Counted from the first letter of the stretch, positions 1 to 8,644 are shown. The stretch is 64,000 nucleotides of DNA from Chryseobacterium kimseyorum (GCF_025971945.1 NZ_JAPDHW010000012.1:29917-93916), one strand, 5' to 3'. Program-made: numbers and translations. Notes: generated by a model from the sequence alone, not told the origin.

Positions 1-151
1 CGAAGCTTCCGCCAAAAGACATCCTCTGCAGAGAATTGGAAATGCGGAAGAAATTGCTAAAATGACAGCATTTTTACTTTCGCCGGATGCATCCTGGATT
101 ACGGGACAAATCATTGCAGTTGATGGTGGAATGAGTAATTTGAAATTATAA
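1..151 (+). CDS. Short-chain dehydrogenase/reductase, C-terminal end only
   Basis: Reading in the frame that starts at base 2, about 49 codons run to a TAA at 149-151. The peptide carries the usual SDR tail: an HPLQRIG-type motif, an AEEIAKMTAFLLSPDAS helix, and ITGQIIAVDGGM near the end, which is the classical tetramerising C-terminus. The Rossmann fold and the catalytic Tyr-Lys lie outside the window, so the substrate cannot be named. It is read on the same strand as the MarR gene 45 bp downstream, which has its own promoter-like element. Confidence 0.85.
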   Translation, partial: EASAKRHPLQRIGNAEEIAKMTAFLLSPDASWITGQIIAVDGGMSNLKL

Positions 152-176
152 TTTTCATCAAAAAAAACAAAACTAA

Positions 177-184
177 TATCTTTG
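177..184 (+). promoter_or_regulatory. -7 promoter element TATCTTTG for the MarR gene
   Basis: TATCTTTG is an exact match to the Bacteroidota -7 consensus TAnnTTTG. It lies 12 bp before the ATG at 197 and overlaps the TTG at 182, which argues against 182 as the start. No good TTG -33 element is seen at 17-21 bp. Confidence 0.5.
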
Positions 185-196
185 CCAAAATCAATT

Positions 197-847
197 ATGC
201 AAACCGACTTTTTTATTAATCTGCTTCAGCAAGTCAAAGAATTTGAAAATTCTGATGCCTGCAAACCCAATTCTACAGTTGAGGATTTTCGGGTGTGGAT
301 GAATGATAAAAAGTATTCAGCTGAAAGCCCCACCAAGCTTTTTAAAAATGAAAATCATCAGGTATCATTCACAGAGAACGAAATTTGCAAGCAGATTCTT
401 CTGTTGGGAAGGTACTCGAAACTGCTGATCAGAAAAGGACTGGGAGATTTTCCCGAACTGGCCAATGAAGAATTTACCTACATCTACCGCCTGAAAGATG
501 AGCCTCATTTAACAAAAATTCAACTGATTGAGAAAAACGGTCATGAAAAGCAGACCGGAACACAGATTATTAAACGCCTTTTGGATGCAGGATTTTTAGA
601 AGAAAAAAATGATGAAGATGATAAAAGAAGTAAAAGAATCAACCTGACAAAAATAGGCGAAAAAGTATTTCACAAATCCGTTGCAAAAGTCAATCAGACA
701 TCTAAGGTCTTATCTGCAACTCTAAATGATAATGAGAAAAACAATCTGCTGAAAATGCTTCAAAAACTGAATGAATTTCACGCTCATGTTTACTCCAATT
801 ATAAAGGAGCAGATATCGACAAAATCAGTGAACTGACTGGTGGCTGA
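197..847 (+). CDS. MarR-family winged-helix transcriptional regulator
   Basis: This 216-residue protein has a MarR-type winged helix in its second half. The helix-turn-helix is followed by the basic wing (EEKNDEDDKRSKRINLTKIG), the usual DNA-contacting hairpin, and a C-terminal dimerisation helix. The first ~65 residues are longer than a minimal MarR protein (about 140-150 residues) and I do not recognise them. I chose ATG 197 over TTG 182 because the TTG lies inside a -7 promoter element. MarR proteins usually repress a neighbouring gene and release DNA on binding small aromatic compounds. No target is certain here; the upstream SDR is on the same strand, so simple divergent control does not apply. 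Confidence 0.85.
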   Translation: MQTDFFINLLQQVKEFENSDACKPNSTVEDFRVWMNDKKYSAESPTKLFKNENHQVSFTENEICKQILLLGRYSKLLIRKGLGDFPELANEEFTYIYRLKDEPHLTKIQLIEKNGHEKQTGTQIIKRLLDAGFLEEKNDEDDKRSKRINLTKIGEKVFHKSVAKVNQTSKVLSATLNDNEKNNLLKMLQKLNEFHAHVYSNYKGADIDKISELTGG

Positions 848-960
848 TTGTATATTTCTTTATTTTTTTATCTAAAAATCTGTGACACTAAGAATTACAA
901 TCATCTTTAAAATAATTAGTGCTATCTCTTTCGAACGGTCGGATGATTGTGATATAAGTT

Positions 961-968
961 TATCTTTG
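961..968 (+). promoter_or_regulatory. -7 promoter element TATCTTTG
   Basis: This is an exact TAnnTTTG match 31 bp before the ATG at 1000. The nearest TTG (947-949) is only 11 bp away, so the -33 box is poor. A short purine run (AAAAGGA, 991-997) lies directly before the start codon. Confidence 0.45.
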
Positions 969-999
969 CAGTCACTGACAAATTAAACATAAAAGGACT

Positions 1000-1215
1000 A
1001 TGGATTCTGTAGAAATGGAAAATACAATACTCGAAATAGTAAAGAAAAAGCATGATGACACAGGTGGAAATAATGGAAATTTTTTCGGCGATTTTGATCA
1101 CATCCTGAATATGCCAATTCCTGAAAGAAATGCTTTTCTGCAAAATATGGTTAACAGAAAACTGATTGTTATCCGTGAAGGCGGAAATGCCAAAATGATA
1201 ATGCTTCCCAAATAA
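1000..1215 (+). CDS. Small conserved-looking hypothetical protein, 71 aa
   Basis: The 71-residue acidic/basic soluble protein has no signal peptide or membrane span. The layout (helical N-terminus with EIVKKKH, a Gly/Asn-rich turn with GGNNGNFFGDF, then a helix and a two-strand tail ending in KLIVIREGGNAKMIMLPK) resembles a very small winged-helix fold, but I do not recognise a named family. It is supported as a real gene by the promoter-like element at 961-968, an AGGA just before ATG, and normal codon use. The opposite-strand frame over the same bases looks like a shadow. Function unknown. Confidence 0.6.
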   Translation: MDSVEMENTILEIVKKKHDDTGGNNGNFFGDFDHILNMPIPERNAFLQNMVNRKLIVIREGGNAKMIMLPK

Positions 1216-1270
1216 AAAAGGTGCATCAGATAGAAATTTAATACTAATCACTTCATACACTGTTATTGTT

Positions 1271-1290
1271 AGTTACTTTTTGTAACTTTG
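1271..1290 (+). promoter_or_regulatory. -7 element TAACTTTG overlapped by an HxlR-type palindrome
   Basis: A perfect 6-bp inverted repeat AGTTAC-TTTTT-GTAACT (1271-1287) overlaps the -7 element TAACTTTG (1283-1290). Palindromes of the GTTAC-n5-GTAAC kind are typical operators of HxlR-family (MarR-like) regulators in this bacterial group. A repressor bound here would block transcription of the monooxygenase gene. No HxlR gene is present nearby. Confidence 0.5.
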
Positions 1291-1322
1291 CAATAGTATT
1301 TAATTTTAAAAATTAATCTCTT

Positions 1323-2342
1323 ATGAAGAATTCTGTATCCTACTCTATTTTGGAACTTGCAATTGTATCGGCAGGAAATACATTTAAGCAGACTCTGAAC
1401 AATTCACTGGCATTGGCAAAGGTCGCAGAAGACTTTGATTATAAGAGATATTGGTTTGCCGAGCATCACAACTCAGAATCGGTCGGAAGCAGCGCCACAT
1501 CTATCCTAATTGGATATGTTGCAGAAAATACAGAAAAAATAAGAGTTGGTTCAGGCGGAATTATGCTTCCTAATCATTCACCTCTGATCATTGCAGAACA
1601 GTTTGGAACTCTGGCACATTTGTATCCTCACAGAATTGATTTAGGTTTAGGCAGAGCGCCCGGTACAGATACTCTGACGGCACAGGCGATCAGGATAGAT
1701 TTTATGAAAGCCGCACATTCTTTTCCTGCAGAAGTCGAAAAAATTGAAAATTACTTTTCAGTAGAAAACAAGACATCGAAAGTACGTGCTGCCATCGCTG
1801 AGGGAACCGATGTCCCGATTTATATCTTAGGCTCGAGCACAGACAGTGCGCATCTCGCAGCAGGTAAAGGTTTACCGTACGCTTTTGCCAGTCATTTTGA
1901 ATCTACCCATTTACTCAATGCTCTGAATATTTACAGAGAAGAATTTCAACCTTCGGACGGTTTGCAACAACCCTACACCATTGCCGGCGTTAATGTTGTG
2001 ATTGCTGACACTGAAGAAGAAGCCGAAAGACTGTACACCTCACTGATCAGAATGTTTTTCGGTGTGCTGACAGGAAATTCTCAACCTCTGCATCCGCCAA
2101 CTGAAATGACAGCAGATTTGAAAGATGTGGTACAGCATCCAAGCCTGCATCAAATGTTGAAATATTCATTTGTAGGGACTAAAGAAACCGTGAAAGTGCA
2201 GCTACAGGAATTTATATCTGAAACAAAAGTGGACGAACTGATGATGGTTTCTACCATTTATTCTATTGAAGACCGAATAAAATCTGCGAAATTTTTCGCT
2301 GAAGTAATGATGGAAATTAATAACGAAAAGCCTTTGTTGTAA
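1323..2342 (+). CDS. Luciferase-like flavin-dependent monooxygenase
   Basis: The 339-residue protein belongs to the luciferase-like monooxygenase (LLM) class. The family markers are visible in order: FDYKRYWFAEHHN near residue 40, VRVGSGGIMLPNHSPL with the conserved cis-peptide/flavin region around 75-95, HRIDLGLGRAPGTD around 105-115, and the GKGLPYAFASHF segment around 180. These enzymes use reduced FMN and O2 on small organic substrates. The group with this N-terminus is related to E. coli YhbW and to MsnO8; the true substrate is unknown. It is a single gene with its own promoter and an HxlR-like operator, suggesting induction by electrophile or redox stress. Confidence 0.85.
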   Translation: MKNSVSYSILELAIVSAGNTFKQTLNNSLALAKVAEDFDYKRYWFAEHHNSESVGSSATSILIGYVAENTEKIRVGSGGIMLPNHSPLIIAEQFGTLAHLYPHRIDLGLGRAPGTDTLTAQAIRIDFMKAAHSFPAEVEKIENYFSVENKTSKVRAAIAEGTDVPIYILGSSTDSAHLAAGKGLPYAFASHFESTHLLNALNIYREEFQPSDGLQQPYTIAGVNVVIADTEEEAERLYTSLIRMFFGVLTGNSQPLHPPTEMTADLKDVVQHPSLHQMLKYSFVGTKETVKVQLQEFISETKVDELMMVSTIYSIEDRIKSAKFFAEVMMEINNEKPLL

Positions 2343-2543
2343 TGTTTTTTTCAACTTCTTATTAAATTTTCTGGTCTTAATGATTTTTTAAAGTTTTAAA
2401 GTCCAATCATTCAAATTTCAGTAAAGTTTTTTTGTGTAAAATTATCAGATTTTGACTTTAAACAGAAGAAATAATGAATTATAAATGGGCGTAAAAAGAT
2501 GCACAAATATTTTCTATCTTCGTAGAATTATTACTTATCTGAC

Positions 2544-2906
2544 ATGAAGAAAAAAGTTGTACTCGTACAGGATAATAAAGAGATACTTGAAATCATGGAT
2601 CAAGTACTGGAAGAGGAAGGATTTGATGTAACAGGATCTCTGACAACTGAGCCTATTAAAAATATTGAAAACATAGACCCAGACGTGGTTATTGTCGATG
2701 ATCACATTAAAGGTTCGGTGAAAGGCTCGCAGGTTATTAAAGAATTAAAATCGGATCCTAAGACTGATGACATTCCTGCAGTTCTCACTTCAACATCAAC
2801 CAATCTGGCATCTGAAGCTGCAGCTTGCAAAGCCGATGACTTTATTGCAAAACCCTTTGGGATTGACGAGATGATCGATGTAGTCAAGAAAAATACTGAT
2901 CTGTAA
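2544..2906 (+). CDS. Orphan single-domain response regulator (receiver only)
   Basis: This 120-residue receiver domain has no output domain. The likely phospho-acceptor is Asp52 in VVIVDDHI, the switch Ser/Thr lies in the LTSTST stretch near 83, and the conserved Lys is in IAKPFG near 103. The N-terminal acidic pair is Q9-D10 (VQDN) instead of two acids, so one Mg2+ ligand is changed. No kinase gene is adjacent; the closest relative in the window is the receiver at 40975, which also ends with an ADDF(I/V)AKPF segment. It could act as a phosphate shuttle or sink. Confidence 0.85.
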   Translation: MKKKVVLVQDNKEILEIMDQVLEEEGFDVTGSLTTEPIKNIENIDPDVVIVDDHIKGSVKGSQVIKELKSDPKTDDIPAVLTSTSTNLASEAAACKADDFIAKPFGIDEMIDVVKKNTDL

Positions 2907-2968
2907 TCAGACCAGTTATTTAGAATTTAAAAAGATTTTCTTAAAATTTTACCATTTGTAAATTAACA

Positions 2969-4138
2969 TTAAATGTTTCTCTTCAAGCCGTTTTTAAGTT
3001 TGGTCAATCCATCATAAAGCAGACTCCGTGGACAGGCAATATTCATTCTCAAAAATCCTTCGCCCGCTTTGCCATACATTGTTCCTGAATTGACCCACAG
3101 TTTCTCGTCTTCCAATAAAATTTTAGACAAGTCATCAGACGTTTTATTCAATGACTGACAGTCTAACCAGACCAGATAGGTTCCTTCTAAAGGAAGAACT
3201 TTTATTTCCGGAAGATTTTCTTTGATGAATTCTAAGAGATACTGATAATTTTCACCAAGATAAATTTTCAATTCGTCTAACCAATTATTTCCGTTTTGGT
3301 AAGCAGCAATCAATGCGGTGGCAGCAAGAGGATTTGGGTAACTCGTCTCCTGAATTTCAAAAGTTTTATGAATCTTATTTAAAATTTCAACGTTTTGAGA
3401 AATGACATACGAAATCGGCAAACCCGCAAGATTAAATGTCTTACAGGGCGAACCGCAAGTCACAGATTCCAGGTCGTAATTTTCAGCGACGGATGCGAAA
3501 GGAATATGTTGATGACCTTGATAAACCAGGTCAGCGTGGATTTCATCTGACACTACCATTACCTGATGTTTAGAGCAAATTTCCGCCATCTTTTCCAGTT
3601 CATTTCTTTTCCAGACTCTGCCCACAGGATTATGAGGATTACACAGTAGCAGAACTTTTGCCTTCGAATCGGCTGCTATTAATTCCAAATCATTAAAATC
3701 AATTTCGTAAGTTCCGTTGTTGTAAATAAGATTATTTTCGACCACACCAAACTCACAGTTTTCGAAGAAATTATAAAAATGATTGTAAACAGGCGGCTGA
3801 ATAATGATATTTTCCTCAGGTTTCACAAAAGTCCTCAAAATCGCGGAAAGTGTGGGAATCATTCCCTGACCAGGCAGAATCCATTCTTTTTTGATATTAA
3901 ACTGATGAGTCTCTTTCCACCAATGGATAATGGCGTCAAAGAAATTGGCTGGCACAAGACCGTAACCAAAAACACCTTGAGACACTTTTTCCACAATTGC
4001 TTCTGTAATTTCCTGTGCAGTTTTGAAGTCCATATCTGCGACCCACATTGGTAAAACGTCGTTCTTTGCCAAATCCCACTTTACCGAATCGGTTCTGCGT
4101 CTGCTGACGATTTCATCAAAATTATATTTTTCAGTCAT
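2969..4138 (-). CDS. PLP-dependent C-S lyase of the MalY/PatB family
   Basis: The 389-residue fold-type I aminotransferase-like enzyme matches MalY/PatB cystathionine beta-lyases throughout. Visible markers are the N-terminal RRRTDSVKW, the LPMWVADMDF motif, the CNPHNPVGRVW Asn loop, SDEIHADL, and the PLP lysine K233 in SPCKTFNLAGL. Such enzymes cleave C-S bonds of cysteine conjugates to thiol, pyruvate and ammonia. It is the last gene of a four-gene operon, 7 bp after the permease/binding-protein gene and downstream of egtB. In the ergothioneine pathway the last step (EgtE) is exactly a PLP C-S lyase acting on a sulfoxide, so that role is a reasonable inference. Plain cystathionine lyase is the alternative. 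Confidence 0.85.
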   Translation of the reverse strand: MTEKYNFDEIVSRRRTDSVKWDLAKNDVLPMWVADMDFKTAQEITEAIVEKVSQGVFGYGLVPANFFDAIIHWWKETHQFNIKKEWILPGQGMIPTLSAILRTFVKPEENIIIQPPVYNHFYNFFENCEFGVVENNLIYNNGTYEIDFNDLELIAADSKAKVLLLCNPHNPVGRVWKRNELEKMAEICSKHQVMVVSDEIHADLVYQGHQHIPFASVAENYDLESVTCGSPCKTFNLAGLPISYVISQNVEILNKIHKTFEIQETSYPNPLAATALIAAYQNGNNWLDELKIYLGENYQYLLEFIKENLPEIKVLPLEGTYLVWLDCQSLNKTSDDLSKILLEDEKLWVNSGTMYGKAGEGFLRMNIACPRSLLYDGLTKLKNGLKRNI

Positions 4139-4145
4139 TTAAATT

Positions 4146-5714
4146 CTATTTTGAATCCAGGTATTTTTTAAGGTCAGAAATGCTTTTTACTTTCAATTCC
4201 TCTGCCTGTTCTTTCCGCATCATCAGGGCATAAGAATTATTAAAACCTAGCGGTTCCAACCATTGAATTCCATACTGTTTCCTGAATTCTGAATCTACAA
4301 ATTTATACGTTTTATCGGCACTTTGCGAAACGTTTTGGATGGATTTTGGTGATGGTTTTAATAAAACTAAAAGTCCCGTTCCCGTATATTCAGGATAAAA
4401 ATCGATGGCGTCGTTCATCAATGCATCGAAACAGATTTTCGTTCCGCCCAATCCGGTTTTGGTTTCCACTTTATAATTAGTGTAGCCTTCAATCAGCATT
4501 TTATACATTTCTGTGAGGATGTACTGCTCGCCGAAAATCTTTGAACCGATTCGAACTGTTCCCGAATTTCCGTTTCTAGAAGGTCTGTACAGTTTATTTT
4601 TCATTAAAAAATCCTTGGCAATTTTTTCAGGCGTTTGGTTGAGATAATCGGAACGGTAATTCAAATCGGTCATTATCGAATCATTGAATTTTCCTGCAAC
4701 TAAGTTCAGAGTCTTTTCCAGCTCAGGAAATTTATCCAATGTTTTCGTCTTGATAATCGGTGCCGCAAAATAGGGTGGAAAAATCTTTTTATCATCCTCC
4801 AAAACATACAAATCAAACGCTTTAATTCTGCCGTCAGTAGAATATCCGCTGATTAAATCCAACTCATTTTCGTAAGCGGCTTTGTACATCACGGCATCAT
4901 TCACAACTTTAGGATTGACATTTAAACCATACACAGAACGCAAACCTAAATCTCCGTCCTGTCTTCCCATAAATTCTGGTGTAAAGCCTGCTTTTAACTT
5001 ATTTTTATCTGAAACGGAATTCATTAAATAAACAACTCCAAATACCAGTAAAACTGCAGGAATGATGTACTTTAATTTCTTTAAAAACTGATAGCCGGAT
5101 TTCTGGAGAACAGCAATCGTCTGGTCGAGCAAAATCGCCAATAGTGCTGCAGGAATGGCACCTGCCAATATCATATTGCTGTTGTTTAAAGAAATTCCGC
5201 CGAAGATAAATTCACCCAAACCACCAGCTGCAACAAATGAAGCCAGGGTCGCCACTCCAACATTGATAACTGCAGCGGTGCGAATTCCTGCAATAATTAC
5301 AGGCATTGCCAGCGGAAGTTCAACTTTGAAAAGCATTTGCTTCCGGTTCATTCCCATTGCTTTTGCCGCTTCGATGACTGTAGGATTCACACCTGTAATT
5401 CCTGTGAAAGTATTTCTGATAATCGGTAAAAGTGCATAAATCAGCAAAGCAATGATGGCTGGAGTTGCGCCGATTCCAAATGCTGGAATCATAAATCCTA
5501 ATAAAGCGATACTTGGAATCGTCTGTAAAATCCCGGCAAAACCAAGAACAGGATTTGATAATTTTCTTTTTCGGGCAATCATAATTCCCAGTGGTAAACC
5601 GACAATGATTGCTAAAATTAAAGACAGAAAAGTCAAGCCCAAGTGCTGTACAACCTGAGTCAGTAATTTTTCGTGCTGCTCGATGACGAACTGCCAAAGA
5701 CTTTGCTGCGTCAT
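4146..5714 (-). CDS. ABC transporter permease fused to substrate-binding protein (EgtU/OpuB type)
   Basis: This 522-residue fusion has an N-terminal permease domain of about 225 residues with several membrane spans and the EAAxxxG-type coupling loop (VIEAAKAMGMNRKQMLFKVELP). A periplasmic binding domain of the OpuAC/glycine-betaine type follows (GFTPEFMGRQDGDLGL, VRIGSKIFGEQYILTEM, DALMNDAIDFYPEYTGTG). Such permease-binding fusions occur in quaternary-amine transporters, and in EgtU, the ergothioneine importer described in Streptococcus and Helicobacter. The 4-bp overlap with the ATPase gene and the neighbouring egtB favour ergothioneine or a related betaine as ligand. Choline, carnitine or glycine betaine cannot be excluded from sequence alone. 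Confidence 0.85.
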   Translation of the reverse strand: MTQQSLWQFVIEQHEKLLTQVVQHLGLTFLSLILAIIVGLPLGIMIARKRKLSNPVLGFAGILQTIPSIALLGFMIPAFGIGATPAIIALLIYALLPIIRNTFTGITGVNPTVIEAAKAMGMNRKQMLFKVELPLAMPVIIAGIRTAAVINVGVATLASFVAAGGLGEFIFGGISLNNSNMILAGAIPAALLAILLDQTIAVLQKSGYQFLKKLKYIIPAVLLVFGVVYLMNSVSDKNKLKAGFTPEFMGRQDGDLGLRSVYGLNVNPKVVNDAVMYKAAYENELDLISGYSTDGRIKAFDLYVLEDDKKIFPPYFAAPIIKTKTLDKFPELEKTLNLVAGKFNDSIMTDLNYRSDYLNQTPEKIAKDFLMKNKLYRPSRNGNSGTVRIGSKIFGEQYILTEMYKMLIEGYTNYKVETKTGLGGTKICFDALMNDAIDFYPEYTGTGLLVLLKPSPKSIQNVSQSADKTYKFVDSEFRKQYGIQWLEPLGFNNSYALMMRKEQAEELKVKSISDLKKYLDSK

Positions 5715-6631
5715 ACGATTTGTAATTTTCGGTAGTCGTTGAATGCCTTAATCATTACTTCATAAGCATCTGTATTTTTATGGTCAGAACTTAATTTCTG
5801 TAACGCATTCCAGACGCTGGTTTCTCCTGTAAATTGAAATTCATTGATTAAATTCTCTGAATCAATGAAGGATTTGACATCATTCAAAGTTGCGACTTTG
5901 TATTCCAATAACAGTCTGTTTTCGGCAAAAAAATCCTTTACAAAATCATTCTTGGGACGATACAATATTTCTTGTGGACTTCCGGTCTGAATAATTTTTC
6001 CCTTATCCATTAAACAGATTCTTTGTCCCAGTTCAAAAGCTTCCTGAACATCATGCGTGACAAGAATAATGGTTTTATTTTTAAGTTCTTCCAGCGATTT
6101 GAATTCCGAATGAATATCAGCTTTTGTAATATTATCCAACGCTCCGAAAGGTTCGTCCATCAAGAGAATCGGTGAATTGGCAATCAGAGCACGGGCAATT
6201 CCCACTCTCTGCTGTTGACCACCACTTAGTTCATTGGGAAAACGGGAAAGAACATCTGCAGGAAGGTGAAGTTTGTGCAGGAGTTCTTCGGTTCTGTTTT
6301 GAATCTTTTTCTTGTCCCATTTTAATAATTCCGGAACAACGGCAATGTTTTGCTTAATCGTGTAATGCGGAAACAATCCGGAATGCTGCATCACAAAACC
6401 AATTCCCATTCTCAGCTCTTCCACTTTCCGGTCACGGATATTTTTTCCGTCAATCAAAATATTTCCCGAATCGGCTTCTATCAGACGGTTAATCATTTTT
6501 AAAGTGGTCGTTTTTCCGCAACCACTCGTTCCCAGAAGCACCAATATCTCTTTATCATTGGCCTGAAAAGAAATATTATCCACTGCTGGTCTTCCGTTGA
6601 AAATTTTTGAAACCGATTCTACTGTAATCAT
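5711..6631 (-). CDS. ABC transporter ATP-binding protein (EgtV/OpuCA type)
   Basis: The 306-residue ATPase has Walker A (GTSGCGKTT near residue 33), the Q loop (MQHSGLFPHYT), signature LSGGQQQRVGIARAL, Walker B (ILLMDEPFGALD) and the switch His (VTHD). These and the osmoprotectant-type spacing place it with OpuCA/ProV proteins. After the nucleotide-binding domain only ~80 residues remain, so the tandem CBS domains of full-length OpuCA are lacking or heavily reduced. It overlaps the permease gene by ATGA and follows egtB by 6 bp, so the operon is tightly coupled. It energises the uptake described for the next gene. Confidence 0.9.
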   Translation of the reverse strand: MITVESVSKIFNGRPAVDNISFQANDKEILVLLGTSGCGKTTTLKMINRLIEADSGNILIDGKNIRDRKVEELRMGIGFVMQHSGLFPHYTIKQNIAVVPELLKWDKKKIQNRTEELLHKLHLPADVLSRFPNELSGGQQQRVGIARALIANSPILLMDEPFGALDNITKADIHSEFKSLEELKNKTIILVTHDVQEAFELGQRICLMDKGKIIQTGSPQEILYRPKNDFVKDFFAENRLLLEYKVATLNDVKSFIDSENLINEFQFTGETSVWNALQKLSSDHKNTDAYEVMIKAFNDYRKLQIV

Positions 6632-6637
6632 AAGCAG

Positions 6638-7816
6638 TTATTGAGCAAGTCTGATTCCGGTAAACTGCCACTTTAAGCCAGTCTGAAAGAAATTGCGGTA
6701 TGTATTTCTGCTGTGTCCGCTTGGCGTTGCATCTGAAGCGCCACGCAAAACCATTTGATTGACCATAAATTTACCATTGTACTCTCCTACTGCGCCGGCT
6801 TCTTTTTTAAATCCTGGATAAGGCAAATAGGCAGAGTTCGTCCACTCCCAACGGTTTCCCCACTCAAAATGATTGGAGGCAACTTCCCACTCAGCTTCGG
6901 TTGGCAGGCGCATTCCTTTCCAGGAGGCGAAGGCTGAAGCTTCATAAAAGTTGATGTGACAAACGGCATCATTTAAATCTAATTCTTGAAGTCCATTTAA
7001 AGTATAATTCATCCATTGCCCGTCAATCAAGTGCCAGTACAGAGGAGATTTAGCTTCATTCTGTTTCACCCAATCCCAGCCTTCGGCGTGCCAATGTCTG
7101 AAATCATTATAGCCTCCTGCATGCATAAATTCTAAATATTCTCGATTGGAAACTAAGCGGTCAGCAATTTCAAAATCATTAAGATACACTTTATGTCTTC
7201 CCATTTCATTATCAAAACTGAAACCTTCTCCTTGAAAACCGATTTCATAAACTCCTTCATCAAAGTGAATCATTTCGATAGTTTCAGAATGTTCTTTCTT
7301 CGAAATATCTTCATTTTTATACGCCGGAAAAAGCGGATTGTGACCTAATATATATTTGATATCTGTTAACAACAATTCCTGATGCTGTTGCTCGTGATTA
7401 AGACCAAGTTCGAGTAAAGGTTTGATTTCTTCCGTTAAATATTCGCTTTGGAGAAATGCATCCATTTGCTCATCAACATATTTTCTGTATTGATAAATGT
7501 CAGAAACGGAAGGACGGCTCAAATTTCCTCTGTCGGTACGGATAACTCTTGCGCCAATCGTTTCATAGTAGCTGTTGAAAACAAAGTTATACTGAGCATC
7601 AAAAACCTGATAACCGGGAAAATTGGGTTCCAAAATAAAAGTCTCGAAAAACCAGGTCGTATGACCCAAATGCCATTTCGGTGGACTTACATCGACGATT
7701 GGCTGAACCACATAATCCTCGATTTCCAGAGGCTCGCAGATTTTTGTAGAATACTGACGGATTTCTGAATACTTGATAGCTAAATCTGTTATCGCTGTCC
7801 TGGTTTTAGTTGTCAT
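6638..7816 (-). CDS. egtB: EgtB-like non-haem iron sulfoxide synthase
   Basis: This 392-residue protein has an N-terminal DinB-like helical domain and a C-terminal FGE-sulfatase/formylglycine-type domain, the EgtB architecture. The iron-binding His set is present: H52 in WHLGH, and the HX3HXE motif H141/H145 in NHEQQHQE. The C-terminal domain shows LPTEAEWE, WEWTNS, MVLRGAS and a terminal WQFTGIRLAQ. EgtB joins hercynine and a cysteine-type thiol to a sulfoxide with O2. It is the first gene of the operon with the EgtUV-like transporter and the C-S lyase. No histidine methyltransferase (EgtD) is present in the window, which is odd if the full pathway runs here. Confidence 0.88.
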   Translation of the reverse strand: MTTKTRTAITDLAIKYSEIRQYSTKICEPLEIEDYVVQPIVDVSPPKWHLGHTTWFFETFILEPNFPGYQVFDAQYNFVFNSYYETIGARVIRTDRGNLSRPSVSDIYQYRKYVDEQMDAFLQSEYLTEEIKPLLELGLNHEQQHQELLLTDIKYILGHNPLFPAYKNEDISKKEHSETIEMIHFDEGVYEIGFQGEGFSFDNEMGRHKVYLNDFEIADRLVSNREYLEFMHAGGYNDFRHWHAEGWDWVKQNEAKSPLYWHLIDGQWMNYTLNGLQELDLNDAVCHINFYEASAFASWKGMRLPTEAEWEVASNHFEWGNRWEWTNSAYLPYPGFKKEAGAVGEYNGKFMVNQMVLRGASDATPSGHSRNTYRNFFQTGLKWQFTGIRLAQ

Positions 7817-8236
7817 TTTTATAGTTTTAGTATTTTATTTGATTTTGAATACCTAACGCGTTTCACTTATTTCAACAAAATATTCCGAACAAAGTCTGCA
7901 TCTCCCCTTAATTATTCTATCATCTAAAAAACTTTTTTGATGACAGATCATCGTTTTCTGCTCAAACAATTTTTTAAACTTTCACGGCATTTATTTAAAT
8001 TCTTGCTGTGTTTTATAATCGAGTATAAGTTCGTAACCTACATTTTGCGTCTGGTCATTTTTAACTTACAAGTATCTTGCCGCCCGTATTTTTTTGAGGG
8101 GCTTTTTAAAATTTAATCATAACTAATTTATAAAAAATAATATTATCCTCAATGGTCTGAATTTTGAAACTCTGTTAATGATAAAGTTTTACTTTTTAAA
8201 CTTATTAAAAAATCACCAATCAAAATACAGAATATT
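7817..8236. other. Non-coding gap between divergent genes
   Basis: This AT-rich stretch of 420 bases lies between the egtB start (minus) and the 8237 gene (plus), so it must carry both promoters. I find no complete TAnnTTTG plus TTG pair, no RNA-like fold and no convincing small ORF. TACATTTTG at about 8040 is one base off the -7 consensus. Confidence 0.5.
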
Positions 8237-8644
8237 ATGTACAAGAAAATTTTAGCAGGCTTAGGCGGTGCCATTGCATTAAACATTTTGCACGAAACCA
8301 TTAGAAAAAATTTCAGTAACGTCCCGCATATTAATGAAGTTGGGGAAGAAGCGCTTTTAAAATTAACTGATAATACACCCATCAACATTACAGGGGAAAA
8401 CAGTCTTTATGCCGCAACTCTGTTTGGCGATGTAGTGAGTAACGGTATTTATTATGCGACCACTGCAACCAAAAATGATCTGACATCTGGTCTGCTGGCT
8501 GGTATTGGTGCAATTGCGCTTCCGAAAAAGATGGGTCTGAACGATGAACCTGTGGCTGAAAATACGAAGAAAAAGGTAATGACTGTTGGCTATTACATCT
8601 TCGGAGCGTTGGTTACTAAATTTATTTATGACAGAATTAAATAA
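8237..8644 (+). CDS. Hypothetical small membrane-associated protein, 135 aa
   Basis: I do not recognise this 135-residue protein. It has three hydrophobic stretches: residues 3-17 (KKILAGLGGAIALNIL), about 83-95 (GLLAGIGAIALP), and about 113-130 (MTVGYYIFGALVTKFIY). The pattern suggests a small inner-membrane protein with Gly-rich spans. The central part (GENSLYAATLFGDVVSNGIYYATTATKNDLTSG) is also weakly hydrophobic. It is a single gene ended by a strong terminator 25 bp after the stop. Function unknown. Confidence 0.7.
   Translation: MYKKILAGLGGAIALNILHETIRKNFSNVPHINEVGEEALLKLTDNTPINITGENSLYAATLFGDVVSNGIYYATTATKNDLTSGLLAGIGAIALPKKMGLNDEPVAENTKKKVMTVGYYIFGALVTKFIYDRIK

Noticed and set aside
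922..1260. Minus-strand 112-codon frame over the 71-residue gene
   Set aside because: Cys/His/Phe-rich shadow of the plus-strand gene with no promoter; the plus-strand frame has a -7 box and purine-rich leader.
1323..2342. Bioluminescence (lux) gene
   Set aside because: Only the general LLM fold is shared; no second luciferase subunit or fatty-acid reductase genes are present.
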